Assembly (NCBI GenBank): GCA_947474415.1
Contig: CANJKD010000064.1
Location: 1 to 8,713, forward strand
Reading direction: 5' to 3'
DNA length: 8,713 bases
DNA from: Burkholderiales bacterium
GTDB lineage: Bacteria > Pseudomonadota > Gammaproteobacteria > Burkholderiales > Burkholderiaceae_C
Shown here: in pieces, positions 1-5,088 of the stretch
Layout of the letters: every line of letters begins with the position of its first letter
How positions within the stretch are numbered: the stretch's first letter is position 1
Position numbers and translations under genes: made by a program
The notes under the pieces: generated by a model
Told to the model about the DNA's origin: nothing
Database searches by the model: none
Seen by the model: only the letters and a program-made list of their open reading frames with translations

Positions 1-507
1 AACAAGAAGATCATCGCGAACCACGATCCGCAGCGCGGCGACGTGATGGTGTTCCGCTATCCCGTTGACCCCACGATGGACTACATCAAGCGCGTCGTCG
101 GCGTACCCGGCGACGAGGTGGCCTACATCAACAAGCAGCTGACGATTAACGGCAAACCCGCCGCGTTGCAGCCTCTGCCCGACTTCTACGAGGAAGACAG
201 CCAACGCTACTTCCCGCAGTTGACCGAAGAGTTTTCCGGTGTCTCGCACAATATCCTCAACGACAAGAACCGCCCGCCTGGCGTGGTGCCGTTCGATTCG
301 TTTCCGGACAAGGGAAACTGTCGCTACAGTTCGGAAGGTGTGACTTGCAAGGTGCCGGTTGGCCAATATTTCATGATGGGTGACAACCGCGACAACTCGC
401 AAGATTCGCGGTTCTGGGGCTTCGTCCCCGACCAGAATATCGTCGGCAAGGCGTTCTTCGTGTGGATGAACTTCGGCAACCTGAAGCGCATTGGTTCGTT
501 CCATTGA
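1..507 (+). CDS. lepB: Signal peptidase I (leader peptidase), C-terminal part
   Basis: This is the 5'-truncated 3' part of a type I signal peptidase (168 residues visible), the membrane-anchored serine protease with a Ser/Lys dyad that removes signal peptides from exported preproteins on the periplasmic face. The frame is open from base 1. Visible family boxes are RGDVMVFRYP (fragment residues 12-21), DYIKRVVGVPGDEV with the general-base lysine at residue 30, and GDNRDNSQDSR followed by WGFVP (residues 127 onward). The N-terminal membrane anchors and the catalytic serine lie before the window. A Cys pair at residues 107 and 116 precedes the GDNRDNS box; E. coli LepB also has a disulphide in its periplasmic domain, but equivalence is my inference. 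It ends 35 nt before the DUF4845 gene, on the same strand. Identification is firm; only completeness is limited. Confidence 0.96.
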   Translation, partial: NKKIIANHDPQRGDVMVFRYPVDPTMDYIKRVVGVPGDEVAYINKQLTINGKPAALQPLPDFYEEDSQRYFPQLTEEFSGVSHNILNDKNRPPGVVPFDSFPDKGNCRYSSEGVTCKVPVGQYFMMGDNRDNSQDSRFWGFVPDQNIVGKAFFVWMNFGNLKRIGSFH

Positions 508-529
508 GCGCGGCACGCCGTGCAGCGAT

Positions 530-534
530 AGGAG
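530..534 (+). promoter_or_regulatory. Shine-Dalgarno site of the DUF4845 gene
   Basis: AGGAG lies 8 nt before the ATG at 543. It decides the start of the downstream gene: the same frame is open back to 462 inside lepB, but that longer version would lack this site and would overlap the LepB C-terminus. Confidence 0.75.
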
Positions 535-542
535 CATCGGGC

Positions 543-941
543 ATGATGAACAGGCGGCGATCATCGGGCAGCCAGGCGTTGTGGGCCGGGCGGGCGCGAA
601 CCCAGCGTGGCGTGACCCTGTTCGGGTTGATGCTTTGGGCGATCGTGGTGGGCTTCGTGGCGCTGGTCTCAATGCGCGTGCTCCCGACGCTGAACGAGTA
701 TTTCACGATCCAGAAGGCAATCAACAAGATTGCCCACGAGAACAGCAACACGGTGCCGCAAATTCGCCAGTCTTTCGACAGGCAAAAAGAGATCGAGTAT
801 TCGATCCAGGCCATCGGTGGCAAAGACCTGAACGTCACCAAGGAAAACGACAACGTCGTGATCAGCTTCGCCTACGACAAGGAAATCGAATTGTTGAAGC
901 CGGTGTACCTTCTGATCAAGTACGAGGGGCGCTCGAAGTAG
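543..941 (+). CDS. DUF4845 family single-pass membrane protein
   Basis: A 132-residue protein of unknown function, in the position between lepB and rnc where DUF4845 proteins are found in beta- and gammaproteobacteria. A basic N-terminus (RRR at 4-6, R17, R19, R22) is followed by one hydrophobic helix at about residues 24-46, then a soluble, mostly polar domain of about 85 residues with lysine- and glutamate-rich segments. The predicted topology is a short cytoplasmic N-terminus with the C-terminal domain outside the inner membrane. The junction RGVTLFGLM resembles the class III (prepilin) signal GFTLIEL: glycine at 23 is followed by a hydrophobic stretch, but the usual glutamate at +5 is Gly28. 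The start at 543 is supported by AGGAG 8 nt upstream; ATG 546 is also in frame. The gap to rnc is 37 nt. The family call rests on sequence feel and context, and no function is claimed. Confidence 0.8.
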   Translation: MMNRRRSSGSQALWAGRARTQRGVTLFGLMLWAIVVGFVALVSMRVLPTLNEYFTIQKAINKIAHENSNTVPQIRQSFDRQKEIEYSIQAIGGKDLNVTKENDNVVISFAYDKEIELLKPVYLLIKYEGRSK

Positions 942-978
942 CCCGTTTTCCCTCTGGCGGCCGGCCCCTCTCGACCCC

Positions 979-1683
979 ATGCAAACACGCCTCGAAGCCC
1001 TTCAGCAGCGCATCGGTCACCGCTTCGATGACCGCGCACTGCTGACCTGCGCACTGACGCACCGGAGTTTCGGTGCCGACCACAACGAACGGCTCGAATT
1101 CCTCGGCGATGCGGTGCTCAGCCTTGCCATTTCCGCCTTGTTGTTTGATCGGTTCGCGGGCTCCGACGAAGGCGACCTGACGCGCGTGCGCGCGCACCTC
1201 GTGCGTGAAGACAGCCTGCACCGCGTGGCGCTCCAGATTGGCCTTCCCGAGGTGCTGCGACTTGGCGAGGGCGAGGCCCGCGGCGGCGGTGCGCAGCGGG
1301 CCTCCATCCTGGCCGATGCGCTCGAGGCGTTGATTGGCGCCACTTTTCGCGATGGCGGTTTTGAAGCGGCCAGCCGGGTGGTTCAAGGCCTGTTCGGCGA
1401 AGTCATCCAGAACACCGATGTGGCCACTTGGAGCAAGGACGCAAAAACCGAATTGCAGGAGTGGTTGCAGGCACGGCGCCTGCCGGTGCCCACCTACAGG
1501 ATCAGCGCCACCCGAGGGCAGGCACACGCGCAGACCTTCGAGGTCGAGTGCCTGGTGCCGCCACTGAACCTGGTCGAGGGTGGTGTCGGCCGTTCGCGCC
1601 GCGTCGCCGAGCAAGAGGCGGCACGCCGCATGCTCGATGCCCTGAAGACCAGTGACAAGCCCGGCAGCCCTTTGCAATCGTGA
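979..1683 (+). CDS. rnc: Ribonuclease III
   Basis: A 234-residue RNase III that cleaves double-stranded RNA, processing rRNA precursors and structured mRNAs as a homodimer in the cytoplasm. The N-terminal RNase III domain carries the signature NERLEFLGDAVL at 36-47. The metal-binding acidic residues are all present: E37, E40, D44, E64 (in DEGDLTRVRA), D113 and E116 (in ADALEALIGA), one position off E. coli numbering. A C-terminal dsRNA-binding domain spans about residues 150-223 (DAKTELQEWLQ at the start, GRSRRVAEQEAARRML at the end). Length is typical. No convincing Shine-Dalgarno sequence precedes the ATG, which lies 37 nt after the DUF4845 stop, so translation may depend on coupling or on an unstructured start. 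E. coli RNase III autoregulates through a hairpin ahead of rnc; I see no comparable long stem in this gap. era follows after 20 nt. Confidence 0.98.
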   Translation: MQTRLEALQQRIGHRFDDRALLTCALTHRSFGADHNERLEFLGDAVLSLAISALLFDRFAGSDEGDLTRVRAHLVREDSLHRVALQIGLPEVLRLGEGEARGGGAQRASILADALEALIGATFRDGGFEAASRVVQGLFGEVIQNTDVATWSKDAKTELQEWLQARRLPVPTYRISATRGQAHAQTFEVECLVPPLNLVEGGVGRSRRVAEQEAARRMLDALKTSDKPGSPLQS

Positions 1684-1703
1684 TCCCCTGATTCCTTCAT
1701 CCC

Positions 1704-2672
1704 ATGACCACAGACCACGAACCCCTTCCAGGCCCACCAGACGCCGTCGCGAGGCCACCCCGTTGCGGGCTGGTCGCGATCGTCGGGCGGCCCAACGTGG
1801 GCAAGTCGACTCTGCTCAATGCACTGGTCGGCCAGAAGGTCAGCATCACGTCGAGCAAGGCCCAGACGACGCGCCATCGCATCACCGGCATCCGCAGCCT
1901 TGGCAAGGCCGACGAAGGCGGCGCGCAGTTTGTCTTCGTCGACACGCCGGGTTTCCAGACCCAGCACGTGGCGGCTCTCAACCGCACGCTGAACCGCACG
2001 GTACAGAGCGTTTTGTCCGACGTCGACGTGGTGCTGTTTGTCGTCGAGGCCGGGCGCTTCGGGCTTGACGATGCGAAAGTGCTGTCGCTCGTTTCTTCTC
2101 AGGTTGGTTCGGCCAGCGAGTTCGCGAAGCCGGTATTCCTGATCGCCAACAAGCTCGATGCCGTGCACCGCCGCGCCGAACTGGCGCCCTGGCTGAAGAG
2201 CATGCAAGAGCGCCACGCGTTTGCCGAGTTCGTGCCGCTTTCGGCGAAGAAAGACGCCGACGTGCAGCGCCTGCTTGGCATCATTCAGCCCTACCTTCCT
2301 GAGCAGCCGTGGCTCTACGAGGAAGACGCGCTCACGGACCGCAGCGACCGCTTCCTCGCCAGCGAAATCATTCGCGAAAAGCTGTTCCGCTTGACGGGCG
2401 ACGAGTTGCCCTACACGTCCACGGTCGTGATCGACAAGTTCGAGGAAGAAGGCAACCTGCGGCGCATCGCTGCGAGCATTGTGGTGGAACGTGACGCCCA
2501 CAAGGGCATGATCATCGGAGCCGGTGGTGAGCGGCTCAAACGCATCGGTTCCGAGGCACGCCAGGAGCTCGAAAAACTGCTCGACGCGAAGGTATTTCTC
2601 GAACTGTGGGTCAAGGTTCGGTCAGGCTGGGCCGACGACGAAGCGCACCTGCGTTCCTACGGCTACGAGTGA
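1704..2672 (+). CDS. era: GTPase Era
   Basis: A 322-residue essential GTPase that binds the 3' end of 16S rRNA and acts in 30S subunit assembly. All G motifs are visible: G1 GRPNVGKST (28-36), the G2 segment QTTRHR (54-59), G3 DTPG (80-83), G4 NKLD (149-152) and G5 SAK (180-182). A C-terminal KH domain (about 235-310) contains [13 protein letters not shown] at 270-282. The GxxG loop reads GAGG with no basic residue inside it, but R277, K279 and R280 follow directly. The protein ends in [16 protein letters not shown], typical of beta- and gammaproteobacterial Era. About 21 residues rich in proline precede the G domain, slightly more than in E. coli. Only 20 nt separate it from rnc, and no clear Shine-Dalgarno is seen, so it is probably co-transcribed and coupled with rnc. 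The ATG at 1704 is the only sensible start. Confidence 0.98.
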   Translation: MTTDHEPLPGPPDAVARPPRCGLVAIVGRPNVGKSTLLNALVGQKVSITSSKAQTTRHRITGIRSLGKADEGGAQFVFVDTPGFQTQHVAALNRTLNRTVQSVLSDVDVVLFVVEAGRFGLDDAKVLSLVSSQVGSASEFAKPVFLIANKLDAVHRRAELAPWLKSMQERHAFAEFVPLSAKKDADVQRLLGIIQPYLPEQPWLYEEDALTDRSDRFLASEIIREKLFRLTGDELPYTSTVVIDKFEEEGNLRRIAASIVVERDAHKGMIIGAGGERLKRIGSEARQELEKLLDAKVFLELWVKVRSGWADDEAHLRSYGYE

Positions 2673-2681
2673 CCGCCTGAG

Positions 2682-2783
2682 ATGGCCCCCTGCACGCCTT
2701 CGGCGTGGTCCCCAAGGGACATGAAAGGTCCCCTTCGTGAAACTCGGAGCGCAGGCCGCTTCGGGCGGTGGTGCGAGGCCTGA
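2682..2783 (+). CDS. Possible 33-residue micro-ORF in the era-recO gap
   Basis: An open frame starts at ATG 2682 and ends in a TGA at 2781-2783 that shares its A with the ATG of recO (TGATG). It covers almost all of the 110-nt gap. The peptide starts MAPCTPSAWSPRDMKG, is rich in Arg, Pro and Trp, and has no recognised domain. No Shine-Dalgarno is visible before it. It may be a translated leader that re-initiates ribosomes onto recO, or a chance frame through a GC-rich extragenic repeat. A 10-mer shared with the recO-pdxJ gap (CCCCTTCGTG) is read in a different frame there, which argues against a conserved peptide. It is listed because similar overlapping frames occur in the next two gaps. Confidence 0.25.
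   Translation: MAPCTPSAWSPRDMKGPLRETRSAGRFGRWCEA
2693..2720 (+). repeat. Twin small palindromes in the era-recO gap
   Basis: Two adjacent inverted repeats are present: CACGCC-TTC-GGCGTG (2693-2707) and GTCCC-CAA-GGGAC (2708-2720). The heptamer GGTCCCC occurs at 2707-2713 and again at 2727-2733. This looks like a short extragenic palindromic element of the kind scattered in Burkholderiales genomes (my recollection, not verified). There is no U-run, so a terminator is unlikely and recO is probably transcribed through it. Confidence 0.5.
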
Positions 2784-3583
2784 TGGCCACCCGCGCCTCA
2801 CGTGCCGCCCCGCGGGCCGCAGGGTTGTCGGCGTATGTGCTGCACCGCTACGACTGGAGCGAGTCGAGCCTGATCCTCGACCTGTTCACGCGTGAGTTGG
2901 GGCGCGTGGCGGTGGCGGCCAAGGGCGCGAAGCGGCCTTATTCCCAGCTCCGGTCGGTGCTGTTGCCGTTCCAGCACATCACCGTCACGCTCGGCCGCGC
3001 TGCCCGCGACGAAGCGTCGAGCGAGGTGCAGAACCTGCGCGGTGCCGAATGGGCCGGCGGTGCCGCCATGTTGACCGGGGCGGCGCTGTTCAGCGGCTTC
3101 TACCTGAACGAACTGCTGATGAAATTGCTGGCGCGCCTTGACCCTCACATGGCCCTGTTCGACATTTATGCCCAGACCTTGCCAGCACTCGTTTCAGCCG
3201 ACGACACGCAGGTCCAGGCGGCATTGCGGGCCTTCGAGCTGGCATTGCTGCGCGAGATCGGCGTGCTGCCCGACCTGAGCCTCGTCACACTCACGCAGCT
3301 GCCGGTGCGCCTTGATGCGCGCTACAGCCTGCAGGCCGAAGCGGGCGTGACCGAAGCGCGCAGCGCCGACGGCGAACTCGCCGGCTCGGCCCTCACCGGG
3401 TTGCAGGCCGCGCTGGAGCATGGCAGTCTGGTCGCCCTGCAATACGCTTGCCGCAACGACCTGCCCGGCCTGAAGCTGCTGTTGCGCAGTCTGATTCAAC
3501 ACCACCTCGGCTCGGCGACCTTGCGAACGCGCCGGGTGATGCTGGAATTGCAGTCACTTCAGGTTGAGAATCCACCACCATGA
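2783..3583 (+). CDS. recO: DNA repair protein RecO
   Basis: RecO helps load RecA onto SSB-coated single-stranded DNA together with RecR in the RecFOR pathway, and anneals complementary strands. The product is 266 residues from ATG 2783. The N-terminal OB fold covers about residues 14-90 (SAYVLHRYDWSESSLIL, then LGRVAVAAKGAKRPYSQLR). A helical C-terminal domain carries the family segments GFYLNELLMKLL, RAFELALLREIG and LLRSLIQHHLG. Only one cysteine is present (in YACRND), so the Cys4 zinc site of some RecO proteins is absent, as is usual in this lineage. The frame is also open to GTG codons at 2768 and 2771; I prefer ATG 2783 because GAGG sits 4 nt upstream and the added residues MVRGL look non-native. 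The start overlaps the stop of the small frame at 2682-2783. Family assignment is secure; the start is moderately so. Confidence 0.94.
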   Translation: MATRASRAAPRAAGLSAYVLHRYDWSESSLILDLFTRELGRVAVAAKGAKRPYSQLRSVLLPFQHITVTLGRAARDEASSEVQNLRGAEWAGGAAMLTGAALFSGFYLNELLMKLLARLDPHMALFDIYAQTLPALVSADDTQVQAALRAFELALLREIGVLPDLSLVTLTQLPVRLDARYSLQAEAGVTEARSADGELAGSALTGLQAALEHGSLVALQYACRNDLPGLKLLLRSLIQHHLGSATLRTRRVMLELQSLQVENPPP

Positions 3584-3753
3584 GACTTCCGATGTCAAGC
3601 CGTTCACTCCAGGCCGCCGTGCCGGGCCGCCATGGACCACGCAGGGGTCCACCGTCGTGGCCCCTGCAAGGCCCGACCAAGGGCCACGCAGCGGCCCCTT
3701 CGTGGCCCACGAAGGGTTGCTCGACGTACCCAGCGAGCGGGGTGCTGAAATGA
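3580..3753 (+). CDS. Possible 57-residue micro-ORF bridging recO and pdxJ
   Basis: An open frame fits the recO-pdxJ gap exactly. Its ATG (3580-3582) overlaps the recO stop as ATGA, and its TGA (3751-3753) overlaps the pdxJ ATG as ATGA. The peptide is Pro-, Gly- and basic-rich, with PSWP and TKG each occurring twice and the ending TKGCSTYPASGVLK. No domain, signal peptide or membrane segment is visible, and no strong ribosome site precedes it. If translated, it would deliver ribosomes from recO to pdxJ without a break. However, it is superimposed on three palindromes, so the coding appearance may be secondary to the DNA repeat. The four residues STYP recur at the same place in the micro-ORF before acpS. 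Confidence 0.3.
   Translation: MRLPMSSRSLQAAVPGRHGPRRGPPSWPLQGPTKGHAAAPSWPTKGCSTYPASGVLK
3641..3667 (+). repeat. Stem-loop 1 of the recO-pdxJ gap
   Basis: GCAGGGG (3641-3647) pairs with CCCCTGC (3661-3667). After a single bulged T at 3648, CCAC (3649-3652) pairs with GTGG (3657-3660) around the loop CGTC. This gives 11 base pairs in a 27-nt element. A competing pairing TGGACC/GGTCCA (3633-3638 with 3646-3651) overlaps it, so two alternative folds are possible. Confidence 0.6.
3670..3685 (+). repeat. Stem-loop 2 of the recO-pdxJ gap
   Basis: GGCCC (3670-3674) and GGGCC (3681-3685) form a 5-bp inverted repeat around the six-base loop GACCAA. It is short and would be weak evidence alone, but it sits between two stronger palindromes. 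Confidence 0.4.
3696..3716 (+). repeat. Stem-loop 3 of the recO-pdxJ gap, perfect 10-bp palindrome
   Basis: CCCTTCGTGG (3696-3705) and CCACGAAGGG (3707-3716) are perfect inverted arms around C3706; as RNA this would be a 9-bp stem with the loop GCC. It ends 33 nt before the pdxJ start. No U-tract follows, so intrinsic termination is unlikely. An extragenic palindrome, an RNA-stability element or a protein-binding site remain possible. CCCCTTCGTG, covering most of the left arm, recurs at 2730-2739 in the era-recO gap. Confidence 0.65.
3708..3749 (+). promoter_or_regulatory. pdxJ leader sharing an 11-mer with the acpS leader, with Shine-Dalgarno
   Basis: The 42 nt directly before the pdxJ ATG align without gaps to the 42 nt before the acpS ATG at 29 of 42 positions. 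The exact block is TCGACGTACCC (3721-3731), which begins 29 nt before both start codons. GAGCGGGG at 3735-3742 with 7-nt spacing is the likely ribosome-binding site and sets the pdxJ start at 3750. Confidence 0.55.
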
Positions 3754-4553
3754 ACCCCTTGCTCACCACCGGGCTGGACCCGCAGCGCAGCGCCACCGCG
3801 CTGTCGGTCAACGTCAACAAGGTGGCGTTGTTGCGCAACACCCGCGAGTTGGGCGTTCCCAGCGTACTGCGCGCCGCCACGCTGGCGCTGGAGGCTGGCG
3901 CGCACGGCATCACCGTTCACCCGCGGCCCGATGAACGCCACATCCGCGCCCACGACGTGCACGAACTGGCCGGCTTGATGCAGCAATGGCCGCAGGCCGA
4001 ATACAACATCGAAGGCAATCCGTTTCACAACCTGATGGACTTCGTGCGCACGCTGGCGGGCAAGGGCTTGCCGATGCATCAGGTGACGTTCGTGCCCGAC
4101 AGCGTCGAGCAGCCCACCTCTGACCACGGCTGGCAGTTTCCCCAAGACGCGCATCGGCTCGCCCCGTTTGTCGACGAGGCGCGTGCGCTCGGCGTGCGCG
4201 TCAGCCTGTTTATGGACCCGCTGCCGAACGCCATGGCGGCCGTGCGCGCGCTGGGTGCCGAGCGCGTCGAGCTTCACACCGAAAGCTATGCGCGCGCCCA
4301 CGGCACCGCTGCCGGCGCGCCCGTGTTGGCGTCCTTTACAGCCACTGCCCAGGCGGCGCTGCGTGAGGGCCTGGGCATCAATGCCGGCCACGACCTCAAT
4401 CGCGCCAACCTCACTGACTTTCTGCGTGCCGTGCCTGGCGTGCAGGAGGTGTCGATCGGCCATGCACTGATCACCGATGCGCTGGAGCTGGGCTACACCG
4501 AGACCGTGCGCGACTACCTGCGTTGCATTCACCGCGCTTCGCTGTTGGTTTGA
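3750..4553 (+). CDS. pdxJ: Pyridoxine 5'-phosphate synthase
   Basis: PdxJ condenses 1-deoxy-D-xylulose 5-phosphate with 3-amino-2-oxopropyl phosphate to give pyridoxine 5'-phosphate, the ring-forming step of the DXP-dependent vitamin B6 pathway. It is a TIM-barrel enzyme of 267 residues here. Family motifs run LSVNVNKVALLRN, GAHGITVHPRPDERHI, EYNIEGNP, VTFVPD followed by TSDHGW, RVSLFMDP, ERVELHTESYA, GLGINAGHDL and EVSIGHALI. These are the NVNK and HPRPDERH forms rather than the E. coli forms NIDH and HLREDRRH, so this belongs to the PdxJ subtype that I recall from Bacteroidetes and Xanthomonas. It is somewhat longer than the E. coli enzyme. The frame stays open upstream to 3564 within recO, but the start at 3750 has a ribosome site and begins close to the conserved core. 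It lies 166 nt after recO, in the standard rnc-era-recO-pdxJ-acpS order. Confidence 0.96.
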   Translation: MNPLLTTGLDPQRSATALSVNVNKVALLRNTRELGVPSVLRAATLALEAGAHGITVHPRPDERHIRAHDVHELAGLMQQWPQAEYNIEGNPFHNLMDFVRTLAGKGLPMHQVTFVPDSVEQPTSDHGWQFPQDAHRLAPFVDEARALGVRVSLFMDPLPNAMAAVRALGAERVELHTESYARAHGTAAGAPVLASFTATAQAALREGLGINAGHDLNRANLTDFLRAVPGVQEVSIGHALITDALELGYTETVRDYLRCIHRASLLV

Positions 4554-4681
4554 TGGGAGCGTTCGCAAGGCGGGCCTCGCCGGCCGTTCTTCCGCATGAA
4601 TTGCCCACTGGGCACGTCATGCCGGCGGACGCCCCCGCGAGGGATCGGTCGACGTACCCGACGGACGAGGGGTCGACATGA
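4553..4681 (+). CDS. Possible 42-residue micro-ORF bridging pdxJ and acpS
   Basis: The ATG at 4553 shares its A with the pdxJ stop (TGATG), and the TGA at 4679-4681 overlaps the acpS ATG as ATGA, so this frame fills the 124-nt gap exactly. The peptide begins [18 protein letters not shown] and ends [14 protein letters not shown]. No domain is recognised and no Shine-Dalgarno precedes it. STYP is encoded by the 11-mer shared with the pdxJ leader, in the same frame. It could be a coupling leader ORF or a chance open frame in GC-rich DNA; only translation data or conservation of the frame would tell. Confidence 0.28.
   Translation: MGAFARRASPAVLPHELPTGHVMPADAPARDRSTYPTDEGST
4602..4614 (+). repeat. 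Small stem-loop in the pdxJ-acpS gap
   Basis: TGCCC-ACT-GGGCA is a perfect 5-bp inverted repeat with a 3-nt loop. It is weak by itself and has no U-tract, so it is not called a terminator. Confidence 0.35.
4636..4677 (+). promoter_or_regulatory. acpS leader sharing an 11-mer with the pdxJ leader, with Shine-Dalgarno
   Basis: TCGACGTACCC at 4649-4659 lies at the same distance from the acpS ATG as its copy does from pdxJ. GAGGGG at 4667-4672, 5 nt before the ATG, is the likely ribosome-binding site. GGTCGAC occurs twice (4647-4653 and 4671-4677), the second copy directly abutting the start codon. Confidence 0.55.
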
Positions 4682-5088
4682 TTTACGGCGTCGGCACCGA
4701 CATCTGCGACGTGCGCCGGATCGCGGCCACGTTCGCGCGCCGCGGCGAACGCTTCGCCGAGCGTGTGCTCGGAGCGCAGGAACTTGCCGTGTTCCGGGCG
4801 CGCCTCGCACGGGTCGAGGCGCGCGGCATCAGTTACCTTGCGACGCGCTTCTCGGCGAAGGAAGCGTTCTCCAAGGCCGTGGGCATGGGCATGCACATGC
4901 CGATGACCTGGCGCGACTGCGAGATCCTGAATGACCCGGGCGGCAAGCCACGCATTCACCTGCACCGCGCGCTTGCGTTGTGGTTCGAGGTACGGCAGCT
5001 GCAAGCGCATGTCAGCGTGACCGACGAGACCGACTATGCGGCGACCTTCGTCGTGGTCGAATACCGAAACTCAAAGGAGCCACCATGA
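4678..5088 (+). CDS. acpS: Holo-[acyl-carrier-protein] synthase
   Basis: AcpS transfers the 4'-phosphopantetheine arm of coenzyme A to the conserved serine of acyl carrier protein, making it active for fatty acid synthesis; it works as a cytoplasmic trimer with Mg2+. The product has 136 residues, slightly longer than E. coli AcpS. The N-terminal motif [12 protein letters not shown] (4-15) supplies the Mg-binding D8. The second motif, [13 protein letters not shown] (57-69), supplies E62 and the conserved K66. The C-terminus has the family pattern [18 protein letters not shown]. The start at 4678 has GAGGGG 5 nt upstream and places the first motif where the family has it. The last codons overlap nagZ by 4 nt (ATGA at 5085-5088), so the two are probably translationally coupled. 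Confidence 0.97.
   Translation: MIYGVGTDICDVRRIAATFARRGERFAERVLGAQELAVFRARLARVEARGISYLATRFSAKEAFSKAVGMGMHMPMTWRDCEILNDPGGKPRIHLHRALALWFEVRQLQAHVSVTDETDYAATFVVVEYRNSKEPP
5073..5079 (+). promoter_or_regulatory. Strong Shine-Dalgarno of nagZ inside the acpS 3' end
   Basis: AAAGGAG lies 5 nt before the nagZ ATG at 5085 and is the best ribosome site in the window. It fixes the start although the frame is open back to 4980. Confidence 0.85.

Noticed and set aside
462..542. Longer start for the DUF4845 gene inside lepB
   Set aside because: It would overlap the conserved LepB C-terminus; AGGAG before ATG 543 supports the shorter form.
959..966. GGCCGGCC palindrome before rnc as an operator
   Set aside because: An 8-bp self-complementary GC block is common by chance at this base composition, and nothing else supports a binding site.
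1494..2501. 335-codon open frame on the - strand opposite rnc and era
   Set aside because: Antisense to RNase III and Era coding sequence with intact motifs; composition is shadow-like.
2516..2545. Possibly defective KH domain in Era (GAGG loop without a basic residue)
   Set aside because: Basic residues follow immediately (R277, K279, R280), the rest of the domain is intact, and as far as I recall similar loops occur in other betaproteobacterial Era proteins.
3564..3749. N-terminal extension of pdxJ by 62 codons back into recO
   Set aside because: The frame is open, but the extension covers the palindromes and lacks family similarity; ATG 3750 has a ribosome site and precedes the conserved core closely.
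3393..4568. 391-codon open frame on the - strand opposite recO and pdxJ
   Set aside because: It lies antisense to two well-supported genes, has an Arg/His/Gln/Gly-biased composition typical of a GC-rich shadow frame, and shows no recognisable domain.
4980..5084. Longer nagZ start inside acpS
   Set aside because: The added residues would be a shadow of acpS, and AAAGGAG 5 nt before ATG 5085 marks the start.
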